Assembly (NCBI GenBank): GCA_033439795.1
Contig: JAUTDP010000012.1
Span: forward strand, 1,674,001 to 1,738,000
Length of the DNA stretch: 64,000 nt
Source: Sordaria brevicollis
Taxonomy: Eukaryota > Ascomycota > Sordariomycetes > Sordariales > Sordariaceae
Direction: 5' to 3'
Shown: piece by piece, positions 46,726-56,669 of the stretch
Layout of the letters: each line of letters starts with the position of its first letter
Numbering within the stretch: position 1 is the first letter of the stretch
Made by a program: the position numbers and the translations under genes
The notes under the pieces: generated by a model
Seen by the model: the letters and a program-made list of their open reading frames with translations, nothing else
Database searches by the model: none
What the model was told of the DNA's origin: nothing

Positions 46726-49700
46726 CTAACCTCTGGCATAAGGATGGAAGCCTCTGTTTCCACCCCTTCCACCACCGCGGTAGTTGGCACCGGGCTTGCC
46801 GGCGTTCTTCGGGCCCGTAGGAGCATTAGGAGGAGGCGCGCTGGCCGGATCGGCTGGTCCATTGGGAGAGTGCGAGCCCTGGTGGCCGCCCTGCTGGTGA
46901 CCGCCGCCGCCGCCGTGATGATGGCCGCGCTTGTTATGGAAGCCACCACGTCCTCCACCACCTCCGCCGCCCATGCCGCCACCCATACCCATACCCATGC
47001 CGCCCATGCCAGGACCGAAGCCGGGACCGCCCATCATCGGTTGAGGAACGTCGTCGTACATACCCTCCCAGCTGGTAGCGCCCATGTTGTAGCCACCTCC
47101 ACCACCGGGCATGCCGCCGCCGTAACCGTTGGCAGAGGGATCGTTGCGAGGACCGCGGTTACCGCCACCGGGACCACGCTGCTGGCCGTCAAAGCCCTGC
47201 TGACCGTCGAAGCCGTTGAATCCCCCCTTAGGACCAGCGGCACCGCCATCAGCACCACCGGCTCCGGGACCGCCTGCGCCGCCCATCATCTGCTGCATCA
47301 TGGCAGGGTTCATGCCCATGGCCGCGGCCATCGCCTGGGGGTTCTGCGCATTAGGCCCCTGACCCGCGCCGACACTACCAGCGCGGCCACCGTTGCCTTG
47401 CTGTCCCGCGTTAGCCTGAGCAGCGGCGTGGGCCTGCTGAGCGGCCATCATCTGTTGTTGCATCTGCTGCATCTGCTGCATCTGCATCATCTGCATCATT
47501 GGATTTTGCATGCCACGGTTCATGGCCATTTGCTGCTGCATCATGTGGAAAGCTTGTTGCATGCGCTGGATATACTGGGCCATCAGCTGGGGGGTCATTC
47601 CGGCGGTGCCGGCGCCGCCCATGCCGCCCATGCCATTCATGCCACCCTGGCCGGAGCCGTCGTCCATGCCGTTGCCGTTTTGGCCGTTGCGGCGCTGACC
47701 GAACTTGCCTCCACCGCGACGAGCAGCCTCCTCAGCTTCCTCTCGCAAGTTGCCGCGAGGTTGGGCCTTCTTGACCTCGATGGGCTTACCGTGAATCTCA
47801 AGATTGGCAGACAGGCAGGCCTCAACGCCGGCCTCGGATTCGAATGTGACGAAACCAAAGCCGCGGGGACGACCGGTATCCTTGTCCATCATGAGGGTGG
47901 CATCGACGACCCGGCCGAACTGGGCAAAGTATTCGCGGAACTCATGGTCGGTGGTTTCCTGGGACACTCCGCCAACGAAAATCTTGGAGGTCTTCTCCTG
48001 CTCGTCGCGCGGAATGGCACGCTTTGGATCGATCTAAGGGCAGATTGTTAGAAAGCGGCGCATCATAGCGCTTGATCGAGTAGTGAGATGACTTACAATT
48101 TTACCGTCAAGATAGTGCTCCTTGACCATGACAATGTTGACTGTCTTGGGATCCTTGAAGGTGAGAAAGCCGAAGCCACGAGAGCGGCCGGTGGCGCCAT
48201 CTCTCATCACAGTGCATTCGACAACCTCGCCATATTGAGAGAAGTAATTCCTCAATGATTCTAAGGGGTTACAAGACGAGTATCAGTATGGCTTCTGTGA
48301 GGGTTGTATGGTACATGAACTGTTCTCAGAAAGCTAACAGTAACTTTCAGTGGACATGGAGGAACATGGTGATGCTTACCGTCTGTAGTCTCCCAATTAA
48401 GGCCACCAATGAACATCTTACTATAAAAGACAAGCGCACGCGCAATATGTTAGCTAACTTCATCTTGTCGGAAATCTATCATGGCTGGATACGAGTAAGC
48501 GTAACATGAGGGCTGGAACGACTGTGTGATGAGAAAGACATTGTGAGTGGGTTGCTTGTGTAGTGGTTAAGCATATAGCCCCAACCCCCTGAACCCCTTG
48601 GCCCCTCAAGGACCGAGACAGTACGCAAATGGCTACGAGCGGACCCAAAAACCACTAGCTAGGCATGATGCGAAAGCATGTTTGTAGCCGTTGTTTGGGA
48701 GATGCGCGTGCATATAGCGTGAACTGGTAAGGCAAGCCCACTTGCCCAGCCGCTCCCAGGATATGAGCAGAGTCGGACAATGTCTACCCCAGACGTCTAT
48801 TATAACCACATCGGACCGTCTACCATCATTCTTGATATAGCATGGGCTCCACCATCAAAGTCCTATAAACTGTGCTTCATCGTGTTTATACTGGGGCTGA
48901 TGATCGATTTTGGCGTATGACAACGGATGTGGATCTCGCTTTGGCTTCGCAAGTTGACAAAGTCCATCGACCCAAGGCGACAAGGTGATTCTCATATGGC
49001 GTAGGCATGGTTTGAGGCTGTCTCGGCGATGGCCCCAAAGGTGATGAAACGAGTGTTGTTTGAGGTGCCGAGTGCTGACTTGACTTGACTTGACGGAAAC
49101 GGGCCAGGTGTGACGGTTTGCTACGGCACTTCCCAGAGTGAACAGGAGATGCAGCAGCGCAGCAATGTTCCACTTTCCAAGCGGTATCTGGGTGTGTCGG
49201 AATCTTTCTTCGAATTTTTGCTGTCTCGTGCTCTTTCTTTGCTACCGTCAAGCTAGGTACTCTCTGTATCTGTTCTGGGTGGTGCCCTTCTGGCTGCTAA
49301 TCTTGCTCTGGTTGTAGGATCATGGACCCTCCTGGCAGAAGGAAGCCGGTCCCGCCACGCCCTTCTAAGATTACCTCTGCAAGGTCATCCGCCATTCTTG
49401 TAGTACAGACAGGAGCGTACTCCGGGACCATTTTGACGTTGAAGCTTGATCCTTGGCGTGACCCTGGACAAGTCCACGGTTTCCACGGCTTCCAGCCTCA
49501 TCTTTCCCGATCCCATGTGTCCCCCCGTCCATAGCGGATAGCGACCCTTTCCTGCTCTTAACCACTTGCAGTTGTGCAACTGCTAGAGCTTTCACCCGGT
49601 AAAGATCGCCTATACTCGCTAGAGTGACTCAGAGTGTCTGTTGCCAAGACTCCATTTTGCTCATGTCCTTGCGCCGCCCTCACCTTTCGTTCCAAACCAG

Positions 49701-50371
49701 ACCAAGTTGTCGGGCGTGACGTCCTGAGCGGGGCTGCGGCTGTACCGGGCATAATCGACGGTGTAGGCAAGGGTGAAAGGGGGAGGGGATTGGGGCTGCT
49801 ACGAGCATACACATGTGTCACGAAGTTCAACAAGGGGGAGGTCACTTACCCATCTTCCTTGGCATTAGGGCCCTTGTGCTGGGACTGTTGCTGGGCTGGA
49901 GCATGATACTGCGACTGAGACTGGCCGCTGTTGTTGTTTTGATTGCTGTCATCGTCGTGCCTAGCGACGGTGGTTGACGGGCCGTTTCCGAGATTAAAAT
50001 CGATATCGTCATCGTCTTCATCTTCTTCCTCATCGTTGCCGTACTGTCCGTCGCCTCCATTGTAATAGTCTTGTTGGTTATAGTCATTGGACGTGCCGTA
50101 GTTATCGGCAGCCGACTGCTGGGCGGCGGCAGCTTGTTGCTCGTGGTCTTGCTGTTGCTGCTGTTGCTGGACAGGCTGTTCAGTAGCCGAGGTCTGAGCT
50201 GGTGCCAGAGCAGCTGCTGGTGCGGCGGCTGGCTTCGAGGTAACAGGAGCGTCGTCGTCGTTGTACCTAGCACCAAGTGTCAGATCACGTTCAGATTTGA
50301 TGCCATGGGAGAGTAGAGATAACCTACAGATCGTCGAAGAGATCGTCTTCGTAGTTCTCTGGTTCGGCCAT
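46726..50371 (-). CDS. hrp1: Hrp1/Nab4-type hnRNP (cleavage factor IB) with two RRMs
   Basis: Five exons: 50328-50371, 49850-50266, 48380-48420, 48097-48260 and 46726-48033, joining in phase to 657 aa. Residues 1-150 are acidic and Gln-rich (MAEPENYEDDLFDDL, poly-Gln, poly-Asp). RRM1 starts near residue 155 (RNP2 MFIGGL, RNP1 RSRGFGFLTF). RRM2 starts near 239 (IFVGGV, RPRGFGFVTF). The two are joined by the typical linker IDPKRAIPRDEQEKTS. The C-terminus is Met/Gln-rich then Gly-rich with RGG-like repeats, ending HPYARG. In yeast the protein binds UA-rich 3' UTR elements in cleavage and polyadenylation, shuttles mRNA and contributes to NMD. Intron 2 (48421-49849) is 1429 bp, far longer than others here; it is required because GG|T AAG ATG joins the acidic region to RRM1. 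Plus-strand frames here are shadows. Confidence 0.92.
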
Positions 50372-51536
50372 TTTGGCGGTTGGTGTGTGTTGAAATACTG
50401 GGTATCGAAGATGGAAAACAAATGGAGAGTCGAAGTTGATCTAGTGGTGACGTCGGACGCTGAGTTGGTGTACGACGTGGATTTTCTGGAAGAAGACCAA
50501 GCCGATAGAATTCTGAAAGAATATACAAGACTGATCTGATCTGGTCGCCGAGAAACAGCGAGACACGAATGGATCGTACTCAGATCTCGGGGCCTCGAGA
50601 CAGCTTAAGTAGGGCCCGAGGTGGTGTGGGCGTCGAGTGCTGGTTCTGTGATCAACACACTCGAATTGGATAGCAGATTGATCGTATGCTGCCAAGGTCA
50701 ATCGGTTGTGGTTGTTGCTGCAGGCGTTGTCGAGGATGACTTGGGTAAAAAGTGAAAATGGAAAGTGGGAAGAGTTGAAGTCGTTTGCTTTAAAAGGACC
50801 AGGAACTCCATCTGCCTGCCTCAGTCCCAAGGCGGAGTGCTCTGTGTGAGGTGACGGGAAGGGAACCGCTGCCCTGCAGTCCCAAGTTTGGCGCCGAGTG
50901 TTAAGGTTCGGTCGGGTGGACCCCGATTCAAGGCACCGGCACCGCGACTGGGACCCTTCCGTCAACTATGACTGCACTAACAAAAAGTGGTTGCGGCACT
51001 TGGACCTGGTGCCATTCGCGTGTTGCTGCAAGGGCCAATTAGGCGCGTAGGCGGTGAGAAACAGCCTGTACAACGAGACCCTACCAGCGGGGAAGGAACG
51101 GTCCAGTGCACCTTTATCACACCCTTTGGGTGGTCCCTGCCCTGTAACCTCATTCTTCTGATTCCATGGGCGACATCGGCTGTCTGAGGCCGGCGAACAG
51201 CTGGCGAGCTGTGACAGGCGGACGGCGTCTTCAGTCAATCACTTGCTGGAACGAGGCAATGACACCGAGATGGCAAGACGTGGTTGCCAAGAGCCAAGCC
51301 GCCGAATGTGTTAGTGGCCATGAGCCTAGGAACCGCTGTGTACCCAGGAAACAAGCCGATCGGCTTAACACGACCTCGATATCAAGCAATCACCTGAAGG
51401 GGAACGGCCATTGTCTTGTCTAGCTCCATGGAGATTCCCTCCCTTTCAACAAAAGGACATTCGACAATGGTGATGCGATTGCGCTTGTAGACCAAGGCAA
51501 ATTACCACCTATCCTGTTAATATACCCACCCACATA
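50372..51536. other. Divergent promoter region
   Basis: It contains the promoters and leaders of the minus-strand RNA-binding protein gene and the plus-strand RabGAP gene. No additional gene is supported. Confidence 0.5.
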
Positions 51537-53699
51537 ATGTTTTCCTCGTCGAGCTCGAGCAAGAAAGCGCCTCCCCAGGTACGTGATGGGTGTTAGTGAC
51601 AGCAATGCGACAGAGTATCTAGATGGATCCATGATTTGCTAACAGGCCATGATGTCGTTACAGCAGCAGGAGATGGTGCAAGTTGGTATGTCCCGATGAC
51701 TACAACCATGGTGTTTGCTGTATAACCAGTTGCTGATTTCATGTCCGTCATGGCTTCAGACAGGTCCGAGTATGTGTCGAGTCCAACAATTCCCAAATCC
51801 AAGACCGAACCTTGACTGACATATCATTGCGACCAGCAGCTCTGGCTCCCCTTTTTGGAGAGCGCCCCAGAAAGATGCCCCGCTAAAGAAGACGACCACT
51901 CGCGACTCCGGCAAGATTGTTGGCGCAGCTTATTCCCATGCCGACATGCTCAAGTTTGATTCATTGTGCGTTGGCTATGTTGTTTGGATATCTGCTGGGA
52001 ATGACGTCTTTGCTGACTCTGGGTCTCTTGAACTAGAAACCTGTCCAACTCCGGAACGCGACCACGAACCCCTCCTCCCTCGTCCTCTGCCCTCGGCCGA
52101 ACAACCTCCAACAGTACAGCCTCGCCCCATGTGAAAGGGGTAACATCACCTCCTTTCAAGAACTACATGAACTTCATCACGAGCACCAACGAAGACTGGG
52201 CTGCCGACGACGCAGACGATGTGTACGCCTACGAAGATGATGGCGATGACGACTTTGGACTTCCCAGTCTGTCCAGCATGAAGAGGAAGTCGCGCCGGGC
52301 AGCAGCGCAGACGGAGCAAGGAACCAGCCGACCGAACGCCGCAGATCCGTTTGCAGACCCGCTTACAGACTCGACCGGACGTCGATATTCAGACAGCGGC
52401 GACATAGCCATCGAGCGACCAGCATCTACCTACCCCATGCCCAAGAAGACCGAGGGCAAGATCCTTCGACCACAGTACAGAGATATACTCCGCGATCCCG
52501 CGAACGCCTTACATCTAATCAACCACCCCTCCGTACCACCTAATGCCTCCCAAAAGGAAATCGACGCCGTCAACTCGAGGATAACCAGAATAAACAAATT
52601 CAAAAAGATTCTCCAAGCCTCAACGATCCCTCTGAACGACCTTCGCGCGCTAGCATGGTCCGGCGTACCAGAAGAGGTTCGAGCCATGACATGGCAGCTC
52701 TTGCTGAGCTACCTGCCCACTAGTAGCGAAAGGAGGGTAGCTACACTCGAGCGCAAACGAAAAGAATATCTGGACGGCGTACGACAAGCATTCGAGCGAG
52801 CGGGTGGCGCTCCACCACCATCTACTGGGAAGGGAAGCGGAGGAAACCGTGGGCTAGACGAAGCCATCTGGCATCAGATCAGTATCGACGTGCCACGAAC
52901 GAATCCGCACATCGAACTCTACGGCTACGAAGCAACACAGCGCTCGCTAGAGCGTATCCTCTACGTATGGGCGGTTCGACACCCAGCAAGCGGCTACGTA
53001 CAGGGCATCAACGATCTGGTGACGCCATTCTGGCAGGTGTTTTTGGGCACGTACATCACAGACCCGGACATAGAGAGTGGCATGGACCCGGGCCAGCTTC
53101 CTAGGGCGGTGCTGGACGCCGTCGAGGCCGACACGTTCTGGTGCCTGACTAAGCTGCTGGACGGCATTCAGGACCACTACATTGTTGCGCAACCGGGCAT
53201 CCAGAGACAAGTCGCGGCGCTGAGGGATCTCACACAAAGAATTGATGCTGGCTTAGCGAAGCATCTGGAAAACGAGAACGTCGAGTTTATCCAGTTCAGC
53301 TTCAGGTGGATGAATTGTCTGTTGATGAGAGAAATAAGCGTCAAAAACACGATCAGGATGTGGGATACGTACATGGTTAGTTGTTCTTTCCCCCTTCTAT
53401 ACTCTCTCACGCAGAACTAACAAAGAATTTTATCACAGGCCGAAGAACAAGGCTTCTCAGAATTCCACCTCTACGTCTGCGCCGCCTTCCTGGTCAAATG
53501 GTCCGACAAGCTCGTCAAGATGGACTTCCAAGAGATCATGATGTTCCTTCAGTCTCTGCCGACGCGCGAGTGGACAGAGAAGGATATCGAACTCTTGCTC
53601 AGCGAGGCCTACATCTGGCAGAGCTTGTTCAAGGGGTCATCGGCTCATCTGAAGGGACAGCCGAGTAGTAGGACGAATTCGTTGAACTTTCAGCTATGA
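51537..53699 (+). CDS. gyp1: Gyp1-type TBC-domain Rab GTPase-activating protein
   Basis: The main exons are well supported: 51837-51965, 52037-53375 and 53439-53699. The first is probably 51537-51578 (MFSSSSSSKKAPPQ, then GTACGT). Direct joining of exon 1 to 51837 breaks phase, so one or two tiny exons must lie between; candidates are 51663-51684 and 51767-51776, which restore frame and give about 600 aa. The TBC domain runs from about residue 270 to 560, with both catalytic fingers visible: Arg in IDVPRTNP near 352 and Gln in SGYVQGIND near 388. It stimulates GTP hydrolysis by Ypt1/Rab1-like GTPases at the Golgi in yeast. The N-terminal 200 residues are Ser-rich and acidic. The N-terminal exon structure is the uncertain part. 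Confidence 0.87.
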
Positions 53700-54383
53700 G
53701 TCGAGCCTTTCAGTAGTAGCTATCAGCGAAGGATAGGGTGGGAAGTGGGGAGGTCGGTTCGGTTCAAAGTGGCCTGAGGAGCGAAAATGAGGCTGTCCCG
53801 CGGACGGCCAGAAAGCTCGGCCATTGGGCCGGTCATAATCCATGCGCTTAGGGGAAAACTACATAATACGGAAGAGGAGGACACGAGCATGGATTGATGG
53901 GATGGACGACCCAAAGTCACAACCAAATCAAAAACAGAGATACCATTAAACATAAGAACGGAGAGACTTAACAGAGTCGATAGCTAGTATTACAAAACTA
54001 TTTATTTGTAATAAACCATGATTGGAAAGGGAGAAATATTAACCAGTGCCCATTGGATAACGGTTCATGTTGCATTGATAAACAACGGAGGTCAGGTCAC
54101 TTCGAAACCGAACTTAGCTCAAACCTCGAAACGAGGTCTTGGAGAGTAACCCATGGCCATCCCCAAAAAAAAAAAAAAAAAATTACATCAACACTGGCCA
54201 CAACTCAAGAAGGAAAAGTGGCAAAGCAATGAGAAGGAAGAACAAGAAGGAAACCTTTACACGGCTGAAGGCCTGTTCACAATTCTGGTCGAAGCGAACA
54301 AAACGCACAAAACCATGGCAGACAGATAACATTTATGCACCTACTCGGGGGTTGTAGGGCGCCTTGGCATTGTTCAACCCCCT

Positions 54384-54520
54384 CTGTAAAAGAGGGGGTG
54401 GAAATAATCTGGGACAGTAAAATAATCTGGGACAGGCGAAAACGCTAAGAAATTTGGTGGTGACCGGAATGATCAACCCAGGCCACCACCCAGCATTTTT
54501 CAAAAAATCTAAGAAAATTC
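54384..54520 (+). repeat. Left arm of inverted repeat, 137 bp
   Basis: It is the reverse complement of 54765-54901 with a single difference (GGCCACC here against GGCAACC in the other arm). Confidence 0.93.
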
Positions 54521-54764
54521 CAGAAAGGAATTCTAAGTAATAATAAGGACTAATGGGAAGAATTTTGAAAATTTCATTTGAAAATTGTGTGAGCAAAAGT
54601 CCTTCAACCTCTCATATCTCACTAAGCGCTGCATTTTTGTGATACGCAATACGAACCACAATTTGCTTGGCAAAAAGCATTGCATCTCCATTCACTCAAT
54701 AACCCTTGGACCAAAATTAATGAAATTTTGGGAAATGCTTTTTGAAATAACCCTTTATTATTGA

Positions 54765-54901
54765 GAATTTTCTTAGATTTTTTGAAAAATGCTGGGTGGT
54801 TGCCTGGGTTGATCATTCCGGTCACCACCAAATTTCTTAGCGTTTTCGCCTGTCCCAGATTATTTTACTGTCCCAGATTATTTCCACCCCCTCTTTTACA
54901 G
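54765..54901 (-). repeat. Right arm of inverted repeat, 137 bp
   Basis: It pairs with 54384-54520; the two arms are separated by 244 bp and would form a long perfect stem in single-stranded DNA or RNA. Confidence 0.93.
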
Positions 54902-56669
54902 AAAGAGGGGGATGAATAATGGCCACGCCGCCCTCCATCCCCCGAGTACCTGTCCCAGATAAGCCAACAAACCACTTTCTGAAGGTCAAGAGATGTATGA
55001 AGGAGACATTCAGTAGACCTCTTCTATCATTGCGACTACTCGAAGGCATGTTCGAGGTGGATGTTTGCCAATGGTGAAGAAGAAGAAAAAAAAGAAAAAA
55101 AAAACCGGTGGATATTAGATGTAGGTTCTAGACTACCTATATTTCATTATCATCATCATCATCGAGTTATCTTGGAGCTGAACTGAATCATAGTATTTGA
55201 AAGAAATTTGGAAGATATTTTGTTTACAAAAAGTATTGATTAATCCAATACTTCAAGGTATGCTTTTAACGACAGACTAGACTTCAATCGTCTTCACAAA
55301 GATGTCTTTCCACACTGTCATCTTACTACTATTTCTGGAACAAGGTTCAGTTGTGTGGTTTTGGTAGGTATCTGGAAGGAATGAGAAGTCTCGAAGACTG
55401 CATGAAAATTGATATCTACATTCGCTCACTTCCTCTTTTCGGAACCATGTTCGTGATCCAGACACTCTTTACATGTTCATATATACCCGTACGGTAGCCC
55501 CAGTGCATAACGAAAGATGATCAGATCAGCGGGAAAAGAAGTTCAAATATACTATCTAAATAGGTAGATACTCTTTCACTTCCAGATGTCCAGGGTAATG
55601 TAAGTAAATGTGATAGCTATAACCGGTCACATCTACTCTTCTTGCAATTGCCCTTGCGTCAGATCCCTTTTCCATCGCTGCTTCTTTTCTTTTTGTTTTC
55701 AATGTTTTCTTCCCCGTGGAGTAGAACCCTCCCTTCTCTTTCTGTGTAATACCTATTTCTTCTCCGCCTCTGGTAATAATGAGTGACTGTGGTTAGAAGG
55801 CCAGAGAACAGATCTCAACTAATCTAACGCAATACTTATAGGTCCGACAGGATTTACAATACTCCTCTGGTAAGGAGGATATGTGACTCCTGTCGGGGTC
55901 CTAGTAAGTATGTTCAATAACGAAGTGAAAAAACCAAACTCGGCCGATGGTGCCTGGAAGCTTGAGAGTGAGCGTAGTCGGCGTAAATCGCCTCACCGTG
56001 TGAACACGCAGGCTTTACCGTGCAATTTGCTCATTGTCCGACAAGAAGACCGACCACTCTCCGCCTGTCCTGAAGCAACAGGCAGAGAGGTAAGCTCTGC
56101 CTGGTGACTCTTTATTTGACCAGGCGCCTCTGCAACCATGCAAACTTGCTCATCAGCTCATCCAACCTTTCCGCCGAATACCGAGAGTGGATCGACCCCC
56201 GCGACTGTGTACATCCAAGGATGACAAGCCCCTCCACCGATACCTGTTTGTTGCCTGAGTCCGCACCCACGTCTAGGTCGATCTAAGACCTTGAACCGAG
56301 CTGTGAAGATGTCTTTCTCCCATGCGCATGTGATTCAGCTTGTACGAAACTGTTGCGCAGATGCACAAGCTGCTCACGCACGCCTTGGAGAAGCCAACGA
56401 GGAGGGTCGGCTTTCGGAGAGCGGCGACAACCCCTGGCAGCTGAAGTTGGACATATTCAGGCTGGAGAAGGGTTAAGTTGTCGTGCCGCAAGCCCGGAGG
56501 CTATCGGTAGCGTGTCGACAGAACGAGTGATGTTCGGTCGTGTTCACCAAGTGACACCTAAGAGGCCCATATGCTATACCACCTTTTGGGTTCAAGAGAA
56601 CTGTAAGCATTGTGTCGTGCGCTTCCACAAGAGGAAGAGGAGGACCATCAATGCCTAGGAGCTCACCGC

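Larger units (their letters stand above)
54344..54946. mobile_element. Foldback/MITE element with TA flanks
   Basis: The 603 bp element begins CTCGGGGG and ends CCCCCGAG, with TA on both sides (54342-54343 and 54947-54948), as for Tc1/mariner-type target duplications. Long inverted arms fold back: 54384-54520 and 54765-54901 match at 136 of 137 bases, while the outer 40 bases of each arm are only partly alike. The central 244 bp is AT-rich with weaker inverted similarity. It has no coding capacity, so it is non-autonomous. Each arm also holds two direct copies of ATAATCTGGGACAG separated by four bases. The arms are shorter than the length usually needed for repeat-induced point mutation in Neurospora, which could explain their identity. 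Confidence 0.85.
53700..56669. other. Convergent intergenic region carrying a foldback element
   Basis: No gene is supported in 3 kb between the ends of the RabGAP and upf1 genes. An A18 run lies at about 54165-54182, an A-rich tract at 55086-55104 and an ATC repeat near 55148-55164. The foldback element at 54344-54946 is listed separately. The rest is AT-richer than coding sequence. Confidence 0.55.

Noticed and set aside
46699..48051. 450-codon plus-strand frame rich in Ala, Thr and His
   Set aside because: It is the antisense of the Gly/Met/Gln-rich end of the hrp1 gene; its composition is the mirror of those codons and there are no domains.
49034..49098. C/D snoRNA-like boxes (GTGATGA, CTGA) inside the long hrp1 intron
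   Set aside because: They are on the strand opposite to the host transcript, spacing is only about 30 bases and no terminal stem is seen.
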